From Arion vulgaris (Eukaryota; Mollusca; Gastropoda; Stylommatophora; Arionidae), in assembly GCA_020796225.1 (NCBI GenBank), contig CM036753.1, positions 4,548,501 through 4,612,500 of the forward strand: a stretch of DNA of 64,000 bases, written 5' to 3'. A program made the translations under genes and the position numbers. Below the pieces are notes generated by a model that searched no databases, was not told the origin of the DNA, and worked only from the letters and a program-made list of their open reading frames with translations. Within the stretch, counting starts at the first letter, position 1; each line of letters begins with the position of its first letter. Below are positions 40,977 through 55,900 of the stretch, in pieces.

Positions 40977-43900
40977 AAATTATATTCAGTTTGCGTATCC
41001 GGACAAATGTTTAATAAAAAATGTGGATAATAAAGAAACAACAAATAAACAATTAAAAGAAGATTGGTAAAATGTCAATTCCTTTCTTATTAAAAATTCT
41101 ACACAGCTTTAGACTTAGAATGTTTATAGAATTGTGTGAACTTTGTGAGTTACTTGTTGTTGTTGCTGTGATATGTAACAGTAAATGCCCAATATTTTAC
41201 TTACAGACACACTGAATTTCCTTCACTGATGTATGCACTTCTCAGTACTGTTTGCATTGAGCTAATGACCAGTGACTGGCAATCACTAGGACCAGCATTG
41301 ACCACACATATGGTGCTAGCAAAGTTAATGAAAATCTTGTTAACAATATCTATGAGATTCTTGCTGTTGCTGCAGCCATATGCATACTTCTGGATACAGC
41401 CAAGGTTGTATGTAACTTGACTGAAATAGAAACAGTTTGCAATTTGTAAGTAATATCACCACAAAGAAAACAAGAAATAAAGGTCATATAATCAAGAATA
41501 TTATATCAAATGTTGTGTCATTTTCATGTTGAAGGCTGGCTGCAATGGATGTTCTATACAGACTATCTCTTGTCCTGCTTGTACACTGACAATAGGCTGC
41601 TGTTTGTCTCTCTTGATATTGATCTCTTTTTTGCAGTACTATTTCCTCTTGCCCATCAGTCTCAAATATGGTGTTCAGCATAGTTTCATTTTTTAATCTA
41701 TCTTTATCTTCTCTTTATATCATAATTAATACAAAGAGCATTCCCAATCTTTCATATTTCTTTTCAACATCCTTTTTTAGGCTTCATTTGGTCTGTCCCG
41801 TTTCCTTCATCCATGGTGTTCTCCACTGGAGCGAAGTTTTTGCCAAAGTGTCTGATGGCATTCTACAAAGATCAAATCCCCATCTTCTACCTCTGATTGT
41901 TGTTGCCAGTGATATATGCACTTAGTTTTCTTCTGCAGCTCTTTATTTGAAGTTCATTTCTTGTAAAAATAATTGCATGATTCACCTTAAACATTTTCTT
42001 TAAAGATCTCTAATTTATGTGTATATGTCTTTTGATGTGGACAAAATAATAGATTCTTTTTCTCCCTCAGTCTTTCTCCTAATTTCCAGGAATTCCTATG
42101 ATCTTTGATCCCCATTATTTTCAGCAATTCTCCTCTCCTTCCAATTATTTTCATCAATTCTTCTCTGATCCTCAATTTTTACTGTACTTTATTATTTGTC
42201 TTCTCATTTTTTTGGTTTATAAAACTGTTCCCATTCTTTTGTATATCCACATTACTAATACCAAATTTTTCACTTCATGGTTTAAAATTAATTACAATGT
42301 TGCTGTACAAATAATGCCACTGCAATAGAAAGTGTTGTGATCTAAACACAACCAAGTGGAATCATGGCAATAAAAATTGCAAATTCTGAAGCACAAAAAT
42401 TACTTGTAGTACTTCTGTGAGTGTCTATAGCTCAAGCAGTAGTGAGCTCAATCACAGACCCAAGCGTACCTGCTTCAAACCCCATGGTGGGCAAGTTTGG
42501 AAGCAAATTCGTTTCCATGGGATTTTTACAAAGGTAAAAATAGACCTAGACCGTTCAGAAAGCAATGGCAAACTACTGAACGTATAAGTGGTGCCTAGAA
42601 AATCAACGACTTGTTTACTGTGGTTGATGGCTACGTCTTTTGGGATATGCCACGATTTTTTAGTACTTCTACAAAAGAGAACAATTGTGAGTTTTATAAT
42701 TAACTTGTAGCCACTGTCTCAAATATGTGAATAGTTCTTATCCTTGCTATCCAGCTATATGATATCAGATACATTGTCACAAATATGTGAATAGTTCTTA
42801 TCCTTGCTATCCAGCTATATGATATCAGATACATTGTCACAAATATGTGAATAGTTCTTATCCTTGCTATCCAGCTATATGATATCAGATACATTGTCCC
42901 AAATATGTGAATAGTTCTTATCCTTGCTATCCAGCTATATGATATCAGATACATTGTCACAAATATGTGAATAGTTCTTATCCTTGCTATCCAGCTATAT
43001 GATATCAGATACATTGTCACAAATATGTGAATAGTTCTTATCCTTGCTATCCAGCTATATGATATCAGATACATTGTCACAAATATGTGAATAGTTCTTA
43101 TCCTTGCTATCCAGCTATATGATATCAGATACATTGTCACAATAGCCCACTGATCATAATGGTAGATACAATAAAGTTACAGAATAGTGCAACTATTTTC
43201 TAATTTGAAAACTACCTGCAGTTCACATTATCGGATTCCAGGTAGTGAGTGAAGAAATCCGTTGCACATTTCAATGAAAGGTCCCATCGACATGTTGCAG
43301 GTTCTAAAAATTAATACAGTAGAACAAGTCAGATTATATGATTTTATCATGTGCATCACATATTTAAAATGTCACACATGATTTTGGTACTACAAGTCAT
43401 ACATATCTGCAAATATACTGATTATAAATAATTTATTTATATGAAAGATGAAACAATATTTCTGAAGTATTAATAGTCAATGTTACAGAATGAGTTATGC
43501 TATTGTTAAATTGTCTTATCTTATCCACATGCACAGTGAAGTGGCGTATGGAGTTTCAGTTTTCTATCCTGTGACAGGTGTTTTGAATCTGTAGTTGTTA
43601 GTTTTTGATGTCACGGGATATCTGTGATACATCTGGTTCTTGGTCCTCCTCTGGTTCTGTGTCTAGATTGCCGGTTGTTATAAGCGCGACATGATAATAG
43701 ATCTGGTTTCATTCTCACTAGGTGACCAAACCATTTTATTTATCGTCTTCTAATATGTTGGATGCATGGTGTGGTTCCACTAACATTTCTAATGTCTCAT
43801 TTCTCAATCTATCCCGTCTTTGTTATATTATAAGCAGCAATAATACAATGTGATCTAGATATTAATTTACAGAACCATAGTCTTTGCATTTCAATGAATA

Positions 43901-46900
43901 GCCATATATATTCTGATTTTTTTTATTATGCAGAAAGATACACAGTGCACCAACTCTGTAACACTAGCAATAGTTAGTGATGTAATTCTGACAATGTTAA
44001 CAATTTGTACAAATTTTAATTTTCATTGATATTAATTATTTTTGCCTCGACAGAGGCTTTCTAACCTACACTTAATGATTTTCAACTGTTAAGGATGCTT
44101 TTATATGTGCTCAACTTGAACAACAGACTTACATTTTATTAAGCATCTTTGATAGGATATAGTTGTTTAGCTGTAAATTATGTTATTCTCTGATATGCAA
44201 ATAGAATCTTCGACAGGACTAGGAACTAATTCTCACCGACAATGCTATCAAAGATTACTGTTAAAAAAGTCCAATGGATACAAATGGGAAGCAAATCATG
44301 TACTTTTGGAGTGTGAAGGAAACCCCATATCTCAATTTCACTGAGATCCTCTGTGATCTAGTTATAAATTATGTGATATTTCAAAAATGTGATATGTAAA
44401 AAAAAACCTTGACTCACTCTCAAGAATTTAATTTATGGTCTGCTTAAGGTTTATACGAAGAGTATCTTCTCTTTCATTTGTTCTAGAATAACCTGTTTGT
44501 AAACCACTCTTTGTGATTTTAGCCAATGAACATGTGTATATTGTAGTATGTTCACAGCAAAACTGTGATATCTGCATCTTTTGACCTAGCACAATCAAAT
44601 ATGAGAATGTACTTTTATTCAAATTTTCTCTCATAAGGTTTGACAATCTCCACAGTAACTGGCAGTATTTTATTTGAATTCCCTGACTTCAACCTGTGAC
44701 AGTTTCCATAATATCTACGTGACAGCATTTTATGTGGATTTGCTTTTCCTAACCTGTGAGTCTCAATAATAACAAGTCGTAAACATAGCGCGATGACAAC
44801 AGCCTCAGATGTGTGTTGTTGCACCTCGTTTGTGTCTGCGGAGGTGACTCCAGAGTAATTTTTAGTTAACTGTGATGTGTTAATTACAGAAACCATAATA
44901 AATTTTTTAACTGCTTGAGCTCACCAAGTTCACATGTTTTTAGAGAGTTGGCTTTATTGTTACATAGACCACTGGAACAATAATAGTTGCGCACATCAGA
45001 TGTGTCTGCACCACATGTTTTGACTTGCGTGCAGCCAGCAGAATATTTCACACCATCATTAGTTAGAGTCTGTCTGAACATGCAAGCCTGTACACAGAAC
45101 AATCATTAAGCATTAGACAAATCCTTAGTATAAATTAATGGATTAATATGATAACATTGGCCAGTTGCTTTGAGAAAGATTATTATCATACTTCCAATTG
45201 CCGGTGTCCACAAGTGGAAGAAAGAATAGTAACAGTGTAACCTACAAGGCATGTTGTAAGTAGCAACTAAGGTAGGGGCCTATGGAATCTACCCTAATAA
45301 ATAAAAAGCGTCACATAAATTGGATGTGCTGCCCTACTTGTAGGAGCATAACTGGCACATTGCAGAATTGCTCTTAGGCTCAGAACACATACAAATTGCA
45401 AAGAGTGGTTCAATAAGTGGTCGATATGGAGCGTTCGAAGAAGATACTTCCAACACACAGAATTTATGGATACAATTCAGGGATGGTTAGTTTAAATTTG
45501 TGTCACTGTACTGGCAGAGTAAACTAACTTGTGTTCTTATAAGAAATGTTGTGCTGCTTGTTTAACATTACTTTGACCATATGCTTCTAACTTCCAGGGT
45601 CTTTGTTTTTTTAATTGTTGGTTACTAAACTTTGGTTTTTGGCTACTGAACTGACATGATATCACTCTGGTTAGACCCATAAGTGCTCAATCTTCCCAAG
45701 GAAAAAATATTGAATGGTATGCTTACCGAATGTGGCCTGAGGCTTGCTGGTTAAATAACCTCATCATCCTACCCCCAAGCATCTAGCTCTGCTTGTACAA
45801 TGTGTAAATTCAAACTTCTTAAACCACCGGATATATTCAATATCAATTTTAGTGCCTTCATCCAGCAGGAGGTCATTGAGAAACCAAAGAATGTCCTATC
45901 CATCTTTAATTTTCTGACGATCAGTACTGTTGAAGCAAGCACATCCATTCTCTCATTGCCATTATCTCATTACTGAACATACATCATTGCACGCAGACCC
46001 ATTAGTGGTTAGTCTCACCCAGCATTTGTTTAAGAGTTTCCAAGCTGATGGTTTATGCTGTAGATTTTTTGTTAGAGACACTCTTCATTCTTCTTTTCAT
46101 TCCTGCTTGTACAACAAGTGATTTCAGGATCTAACATGGATCTAACATTCTGGACATGTTTGGGCATTCATAATAATGTGAAAGAAGACAGGTATGCATC
46201 AAAAGCACCTGAAGTAGGATGTTGGAGATAAATAAAGGGGACATAGTTGCTTAGCAACTGCTTGTTTGAAGGCAACATACCAATTGATTTATACTATGAT
46301 TGAAGAATTGTGTAATTAAACTGTATTTATGAAGTTCTTGTAGCTCAGTAGTAGTCAGCTTTATCTGTATACTAGGAATGGGATTCACACCCTGGTACAG
46401 CTGACTTTTGCCAAATTATCAGCACAGCTACTGTATAAGTGCTCTGAAATTACCACATCCAGTTGGTGCCAACTAGCTTAAAGAAAGCAAGCGCTAACCA
46501 GGTCCTGATTGCATTAATTTCTATTCATTCCAGTTGAAATCAAGCATTGTAAATTCTGGCACTTATTGGAAAAACAGACTTTTGCTGTGTCAGAGAATAA
46601 TGTATTCTGCATCTGTTGAGGGACAGTAAACACCCATGGGTTTTCCCAAAATGCTATAAGATTAGTTCAATAACAAATACTTGCATTTTCCCAGAAGTGC
46701 AATAAATGGACAAGATTAAGATATGATTTTAAATTAGTAAACAAAAAGCACTAACCGAGTCTGTGTATGGGCAAATTTCAGTATTTACTTCACAGTTTTT
46801 GTATGAGCCCTCATTCTTGCAGTAGTAACATTCAAGTACTCCTGTAAAGAATAATTTAAATGACAAAATATAAAATGTATGTTATTCATTTAATAACAAC

Positions 46901-49900
46901 ATATCAAATGATTGTGTGAAATAACTCCTACTCTACTATTCTTTGTAGAAATATTTACACTGTATAACAAAATATATCTTTCATAATTTTGACAAATAAA
47001 TTGTTATGAAATAAATATGAAAATGCCCCGTGAACTTTGCAGAACATAGGGTATAAAGTACCTGTCACTTCATATTTCTAGGTTCAAGTACACAGGAAAT
47101 AGGAGGGTCAATTCCTTTCCTCATTCTAGAATGTTGAGTGTATGAAACAAATGCACAACCTTTTTTTTTGCATCCAATTTGACAAGCAAATGCTCTACCC
47201 ATTCCGCTAATTCATTTAATATAATAAATTGTAATATAGAATCAATATAATTTAAAAATTTGTAACTGTACTTGCTTGGAGTATCGTCTAGAAAACATCC
47301 CATAATTTGAGAATTATTATTTTTAATTTCCGTTTTCAATAAATTTACTAGAAATTTGCTTGTGATTTATGCAGTGTACTTTAGCATGTAATTAAATGAT
47401 ATACCAAAAGCTGTATCAAATACTTTGTGCTCGTTTGTTTAATAATACATTCTCTCTCTAATCGTGTTTAATAATACAATCAAAAATATACATTGTCAAA
47501 ACAATTTAACATTCACTATATCAAAGTAACACCAAATGCCAATTATAACACCTATTGTATTTCCAATATTAAAATGGATAGGTTTTTTTAAAATATTAAA
47601 GGTTATTGAATTTTAAAAAGTGTCCAGTTCTAAAGACAGCAGAGAACAATGACCTGGACACTTTAAAATGAGATGACCACCTTTATTTTTAACATCCATT
47701 TGCTAACTCAATAAATTATGTTGCAACATTTTGCTGGTTCAGCTTGCATCTAAATGAGGAAAAGGTTCAGGTTATTTGTAATTGTAAAGCCAACACTAAC
47801 CATTCAGCTACACACATTTCTTTAGTTATGAAAATTTAGACAATCTGAATGATGGAAAAGTGTACAGATAAGGTTCACTTACTTGTATTACTGCACCTTT
47901 GTTCTACTGCAGCATAGATTTCTCTTGTAAAGGGCATAAGAATCTTTCCTTTCTTCTCAGGCAACAACTGAAAACCTCTTTCTAAGCATTTCAATGACTC
48001 GTCAACTTTCACACACAGTGTGTTCAAGCTAGGTAGACTTGGAACTAATATGTTATCATCATTGTTTTCATCTTCACCACTTTCCGTTTCATTATCATCA
48101 TTTCTTGCTTCTTCCTTGCTGTCTGTCTCTTCCCCACCATTGTTGTCGTCATTATGGTCAGAATTCTGATCATCTGTTTTCACATTTGCAATTTGTCGAA
48201 CAAGGTCAGAAAAGTCCTTTGAACACTGCACAATATCCACACAAGAATCTTGATTGCCTGGGAACTTTGTCAAAATAACATCAAGTGCTTGCATTACAGT
48301 TGTAGACTCGTTTGCATGACAGGATACAGTGTTCTGCGTTACACATGTCCTCAAGGCATTGATGTACCTAGCAATATGAGCAAAAATAAAAAGGAACATG
48401 TAATAGAGTACATAAAATCATGTAGGATTAATACAATGTTTACAATTTGCCTGTAAACCTTCATATTGGTCCCTCTCTCTCTCTTTATCTTTCTTGCCTA
48501 GTGTCATTTATCTTACACCACCATTATTCCCTTCTAAATAATTGTGTTATAAATAGCCAATAAGATTTATTTTTAAAAAATCATCATATTCCATGTCGGC
48601 TAAAGCAGATGATCATCGATCTCCATATACATCTGTTTTGAATACTGACTATTAATTCTGATACAGGCACATACAAATTTCAATCAAAACTATTAAGATA
48701 ATGTCTGTGGTGAAATGACAAGAGACAACTTTTGCTTTGCACAGAAGTCGGGGTCAGAGAACAAACACACTGGCCAATATCTTGTTTTACTTCCCTATTG
48801 TGCACCTTGAAAACAGAATTCTCTAGCTAATGAAGCAAACATTGACAGAATCTCTGCTGGGATGAAACCTGCTAAAGACCTATATCTGTCTGTTCAGAGG
48901 GAATCACCCTGTATATTATTCCTTAGCATACCCCGAGTATGTCATGACAGAGTGTCCTGAGGAGTACAAGACTGTACAGGTTCATTGCATTGGACACGCC
49001 TTCACTTTGAATGAAGAAGCTTTCTGAAATTTAAGCGAAAGCTCTGGAAAAATACCCCCATAAGGTAGAGTCATCAAGAGATCCACCATCCTGGAATCAA
49101 AAGTATAAACTCCACTTCCTTATACAAGGAAAACTTATGAAAAATTATACTCCCTTTGGAATCAAAAACAGACAAACAAACAATATAATGTCTCTAAAAG
49201 CAAATGATCCTTACTGACAAGAAGCATGTTGTGTGCCAATCCACATTCTATCAGTAACTTGAGAGTTGAACACATCAAAGCACATGTAGGCCTTGTTTAC
49301 CCAACAGCCAACATGGCACCCGAAGCTAGTATCTGCATTATCACTCGCACAGCCTAGAAATGACAATCTTTCTAATGCTTCTTCTGCTCCCTGGTTTACA
49401 AGCATAGGTAGGAATCCTGCACAGCCTTCAGTAAATTGGTGGATGCATTCCAAGTTTTGAGCCAGGCGCCTACAACAACAACAGTTTTCATATTATTACA
49501 TTCTGTTATTAATCAAACTTGGAGCAACAAATCTGCAAAAAAAGACAAAACACGTAATCACAAAGCAGGTCTTGTTGGTCGAAACGTTGCTGTATTTTGT
49601 CATTGTTTTTGTAATTTGTAAAACTACAGTACTTTGTGATTACGTGTTTTGCCAATCAAATAGTTTTACTGCAGTCTCATATATATATTGCAAAAAAGAC
49701 AAGAAAGCATAAAACAAAAGACAGCATGTATGTCTGGCTAATATTATATATAAATATATATATCTAACCGCATTATTTGTATGAAGTTCTTGACAAACTA
49801 GTAATAAAAAAGAATTACTACAGGAAATAGAAATAAAAAAAATAAAATATTTTGGACACATAATCTTCTTTGCGTTCGTTCTTTACGACCAATTTTAATC

Positions 49901-52900
49901 ACTCTTTGTGATATGTTTGATCTTTGCGAAGAACGTGTATCACGCACATTGGTTTGGGTCCCATAATGAGGCATGACGCATTGACCAAAACCTTATTAGA
50001 GGGAAAAGTTGAAGGATGACAAGCAAGAGGAAGACTGAGACACATGTGAAGGAAAACATCAAGAGATGGACAAAGTATAGCCTGGCAGAGAGCAACATAA
50101 AGGCAAGAGACTGAAGATGTTGGAGATTCATTGCATCTAACCTTCAGTGCAGAGATGATGGTGATGGTGATTTGACACCATTCCTTAAGCTAAATAAAGA
50201 AACTACAGAAATGAAATATAGTATTTGGTGATTCTGTTCAGTCTAATGAACAAGCCAACAATATTGGCTATAATATATGACGATTGTAAGAGTTTTAGTT
50301 TCAGTTTGGAATATCTTTACTAAACTCCAGAGATGTCCAAAGGTGCTCCAATCTCCTTCGCAATATATCCAACAGTGTCCAGCAACTGACTGTTCCAGTT
50401 CGGTTTTCATTGATGAGTTTACTTATGATTTCAAGAGTTTAACGAACAAGCTATGAAAGTTGAATATATTATATGATGATTTCAAAAGTAAAAATAAACA
50501 AGCGATGAGAGTTCAAAATATTGATGAATGAATCCATGTGGTTACTATATAATTTGTGATGCAGGCTAATTCTGCAGTGCCAAAGAGTTAAAACTAACGC
50601 TATATTAGGAATAAGTGCTATTTTTTAAATGTTAGAGATCAAGCTATAGATATTAGAAATAAGTCACATGCTTAATAATTGTTTAATAATTATGTTGTGT
50701 ACCCAGGCACTCTTCATAAAGAAAAATTTTCATCAATCAATCAGATGTCATGCCTGCCGGTGTATGCAATCAAGTCTCTCCACAATTCTCTTTCCTTAGT
50801 GCAGTTAATCAGTTCTTGTGTTGAGCTTTTGTCAAACCATGATGTCAGACCATTCAATGTCTTCATTCTCTGTCTACCCCAATCTCTCCATCCCTGTATT
50901 TTACGCATTATCATCATGTTCCAGACCTTCTCTTCACATTGTATGCCCTAAGAACATTGATTGCCTGATTCTTATGATCAAGTTTCTTTGTGTGCAAACC
51001 TCTTTTAAAACTTCATCAATTGTTTTCTTTGCTGTCCATGAGATTTTCAGCATTCTTATGTAAAACTCCATTTCTGTGACTTTCAGCGATCTTATTGATT
51101 GTTTGTTCATTGTCCATGATACACTGCCATGCATAAGAATTAGTTCACTAGCTTTTTCATACCATGAGGTATATTGGGAATACAGTGTTAGACCCATATT
51201 TTTCATTGACAATTACCGCATGACAGGTGATGTCGGGAACATCCCACCAGCTGCCTTTAATTACAGTGTTTTCTGGCACCCAATTAAGGCGCTGTGTCAA
51301 CCTGGGAGCCATTGTGGGTCAAAAATTCCGCCCCACTGTAGAATTGAGCCCGCACTCCATGCCTAAATTAATGAGTGCCCTAACCATTATGCTATCGCAG
51401 CTCTTACACATACCTTTTCTTCATAACATTCATAATTCATTACCATTTCCCAAATCCTTTCCCTTCTCATCCATCCTCCATTTCAACCATGATCACAGGA
51501 GTTTCAGTATTTGAAGAGATTTTCTTACCTGCACTTGGTATCTTTAGACAAGAAAGGATTGACAAAGCTCTTGAACTGGTCAATAGAACATTTGATAGCT
51601 TTACTCTTGTCACATGTCTCTGGTGTTTCTTCACCGTTGTCACATTCAGCGATAGAAGCAGGGCTGGCACACTTCTGCTCTACTGATATGCTCACAGAGC
51701 TAAATATCCAGTCAATGTAATAAAGACTACTCTTGTCACATCTGTAACTGTATTTCTGTATGCAGGCTTTTGTCTCCTCAAAATTCCTGTATAATTTAGT
51801 GAATGTATATTATTTAATTTCAACACAAAATAAATGGATGATAAGAAGTGAAATAAAACTTTAGCATTATTCAATAGTGTGTTCTGTGCAAAACTTTACC
51901 ACTATAACAGCAATTCAAAATCATCAGCACTTTATCATAGACTAGATGTTCTACTTCTGTTACTGTTGGCTGTCATGTTCAAATCTTATATTATCATTAA
52001 AGGTTTTAAAAATTAGAACATTTAAATAAATATGCTAGATTAAGTATGTACAAAAACTACTCACATGCAGAGTCCTGGAACAGTTTGGTTTACGCCTAGA
52101 GATATGAAGTTGGAGTACAAGGTGTTTACACAGCCTTCCACTCTCTGCACATCGCATCGTTCAACATCAGAATTAGAAACTTGACATGTGTTTCCCAGTA
52201 GAGAAAGGGCGATCTTCGACACAAATCTTACTTTGGCAGAAAAACCAGATGAGCATCTAGACAAACTAAGGGAAGCATCTGCACTAGCTTCCAGGGTTTG
52301 ATTCAATCTGATGTACATGCTGTAGATATATGAATGAAACAGTTCATGAGTTGCAAAAAATCTGACATTGTAGTAATAGCCCTCAGCAGGGAACAACAAT
52401 GACTAAATTGCACAACACAGTTATCACAATAAATGCACCAAAAGAATGGAACAACTCAGACCTAGTTTAATAATATAAAATTTTCACTAAAAGAGAGTCC
52501 TCAAGTATCTTTTTTCACACTTCACCTTTAGGGAGGCATAGGTGCGCAACCAAGGCCTTCCAAGTCCTCCTATCGAAGGCCATCTTTTCCAGATCTCTCC
52601 ACTCTCTCCCAATTTTCTTGCATTCCATTTCCAACTCTTGTCTCTAGGTGTTCCTGGGTCTTCTCTTATCTCTGTTACTCAGTCATCAAGTATAGTTTTA
52701 CCATTTGCTGCCATCTAAGGCAATAATTTTCTAACAGTTGCAACCAAATATTGTATGGCTTTTCATTTGATATGTTTGCAATCCAGCTCTCTTCTCTCTC
52801 TCTCAACTAAAAGATCATTTTTATATTCTAACCTCCATAATATTTCTTGCATTTCTTTGCTGATACAAAAATTTATATATATTTCAAACCCTATTGGGTT

Positions 52901-55900
52901 CTTAATATATTCAAGTTTATTTACAAATAAATTGTGTTAATCTAATGCTATATATTAGCTTAAACTTGAAGGTGATTTCTACAAACAAATTATCATTTAA
53001 AAAATCAAAACAATCACCATTTAAGTAGACAGTTGTAAAGCTGTCAGATCTTACCTGCATACTGATTCTCCTGTAAAGTTCCATGAAGTATAGAATTCTG
53101 TTATTATCCGAGAGATCAGGATGTTCACATTCGCATTGATAAGGACCACAGGACATGCAGGATTTTCTGTAATAGAAAATACAAAAATCAAAATTATACA
53201 CATATCGTTTTCAACGATGATCAGGATCAAGCACAGGCAGACACACAGGCAGATACAGTGTTGCACCCACTTTGATGTAAACAACGCTAGAAATAACACA
53301 ATAGGATTAATAAACAAACCATAACATAAACAAAAAACAAATATTTAACAATCTTATACAATAAAATTTATTGAGATTATACATATGTGCTGTTCCTAAT
53401 CTTGTAACTATTCTATAACTTATACTGTTTGTTTCAGATGCACAAAATGTGTATCACAGATATACTCACACAATGAAATATAAGTTGTTAACTAAATGTG
53501 AAGCTACGACTGTCAATAATTTTCTGATGTATATTACTTGATATGTCATGCTAATTCAGCTAGCTTGTTCTGTGTAAAACAGATCTTGTATCCATTTTCA
53601 TTTTGGTCTTCTTCTTCCAACTCTGTCCCAGAATTCTTCCATTCATAAATGTTACTTCCAAACTTTCATGTCTTTTTAAGACTACCTTTTTTCAATTAAA
53701 TTTTTTCTATGTTCTAATTTTCTTCAATTGTGAGTTCTTGTTGGAGATATATATATATATATTAATAATTTAAATACAAACTAAACATCCATGCCCATTT
53801 ATAATTTAGAAATCAACTGACCTATTCCATCTGATGGCAGGGTAATCTCTTGTGCCACATCCCTAAAAATACAAATTCACAGCAGTTTAGAGATTTGAAT
53901 GCATGCACAATATACATAGCTTGTTGAATGAGCAGTGCTTATTCTTGATATAATACAAAGTTTCAAAGATCAGTCAAGTGTGAATAAACATTTCTGTTTT
54001 CAATCTATATAAATACAAATCTGTGAAAAATATGCAGAATTTAACTATTTTTAAACAGACAACCTTATCTGCAATATTAATCAATAAATTAACACAGAAA
54101 AATGTGTAATGGTAAACAGTAAGTTAACTCTTTCCCGCCCATTTATTTCCTCAATTTTTAAGCAGTTAATTCAAGGGAAGTAAAAAAATAATTTTACAAA
54201 AAATTACGATCCCAACTACTTGTCAATAAATAAACATATATATATCTTATTATATACTAAATTGAAGAAAACTGGACAACCCAATAGAATAACAAGGTTA
54301 AAAAGTGGTATAAGTAAAATAGTAGAAGTAAAACTAGAAAGACTTCTTATAAGGGAAGTAACTCTATGCGCAGTGTGCGGCTGAAAGCGTGCAACAGACT
54401 TCCGTCATGGCGCAGTGTGCGGCTTAAAGCATGGAAAGAGTTAAGAAAGAAGGATATTTTTTTTTTTAAATACTAAAGGGTATAAAGATTGACTTCATTG
54501 CACTGGGTTTTACCCCATATGGCATGGTCCTCCTGCTCAGAAATGGCATGCCACATGCTGATAGTATTGCACAAAGCACAAACTCTGGAGCTCCTACAAC
54601 ATAGCCACAGAGACCCACCACCCAAAAATATTACTACTATTAAACTAGCAAAAATAAAAAGTGTAAATGATTCATAACTCTTGGTCATTATCTACAAAAT
54701 CCAACCAACCATGAACTAGTCTGAGTTGGTTGAGGACTTATACTACAGAGTCATATGGGGTACAAGAGAGAGAGAGAAAGAGATATATTCTGTTAGACTG
54801 TTCCTTTCTGAATTAATAGTCACATTTAATACACACAATTTTAATAGTTTTAAATCAATTCTTACTAGTATTGTTGCACATGTCTGAGATTGTGAATTTG
54901 ATGCTCTCTATTGATCTTGCTGTAGATGAGAAAACTTGGTCTGGATATGTGACCGTAATTTGTTCGATTTCTCAAAATTCCAAACAGATGCCAGCATACA
55001 TCCCATAGTTGCAGAGTTACAACTGAATTCTGTTTTATAAAAATATATTAAATAGTAATAATTAATATTTTTTTTCATGATTATATTTCAGTTGTATAAA
55101 TATATAGCAGTTTTACAAAGCACACATGGCGATTCACCAAGTTAAATACAAATAAGATTCAGACCTATGTCAACAAATGTCTGCTACAGATCCTCAGACT
55201 GAGATGATATGACAGAGTTGCAAACACAGACCTGTGGATAAGAACTGAACAGGAACCCATGATGACCCAGGTTAAGAGGAGAAAATGACAATTGGTCAGG
55301 AATACCCTATGGAAGACACAGTGGAGTGTAACTAAACAAGCCCTTGAGTGGAACCCACAAGGAAAATGAATAAGAGGAAGCCTTAAACAGGCCCGGAGAT
55401 GAAGTCTACTTGAGAAACTGAAGAGTGCTCGACTATACTGGGAGACCATAAAAAAAAAAGCCAGAGACCGAGAAAAGTGTTGAACATCTGTTGAGGCCCT
55501 ATGCTCCACGAGGAGCGGAGAGGAATAAGTAAGTAAGTAAGTTTACAAAGCATTGCAAAGATTTGATATTAGAACTGTAAGAACATTAACTCTTTCCACG
55601 CTTTAAGCCGCACACTGCGCCACGGCGGAAGTCCGTTGCACGCTTTAAGCCGCACACTGCGCCATAGAGTTGCTTCCTTATAAGAAGTCTTTCTAGTTTT
55701 ACTTCTACTATTTTACTTCTACGACTTTTTAACCTTGTTATTCTATTGGGTTGTCCAGTTTTCTTCAATTTAGTATATAATAATATATATATGTTTATTT
55801 ATTGATGAGTAGTTGGGATCGTAATTTAAAAAAAAATTTTGTACTTCCTGGAATTAACTGCTTAAAAATTGAGAAATAAATGAACGTGAAGAGTTAAACA

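Noticed and set aside
42700..43140. Minus-strand open frame of 146 codons
   Set aside because: It is the 60-bp tandem repeat read in frame. It has no Cys pattern and no splice context.
47121..47339. Minus-strand ORF at 47121-47339
   Set aside because: No Cys repeat pattern, no good splice sites, AT-rich codons. Probably chance.
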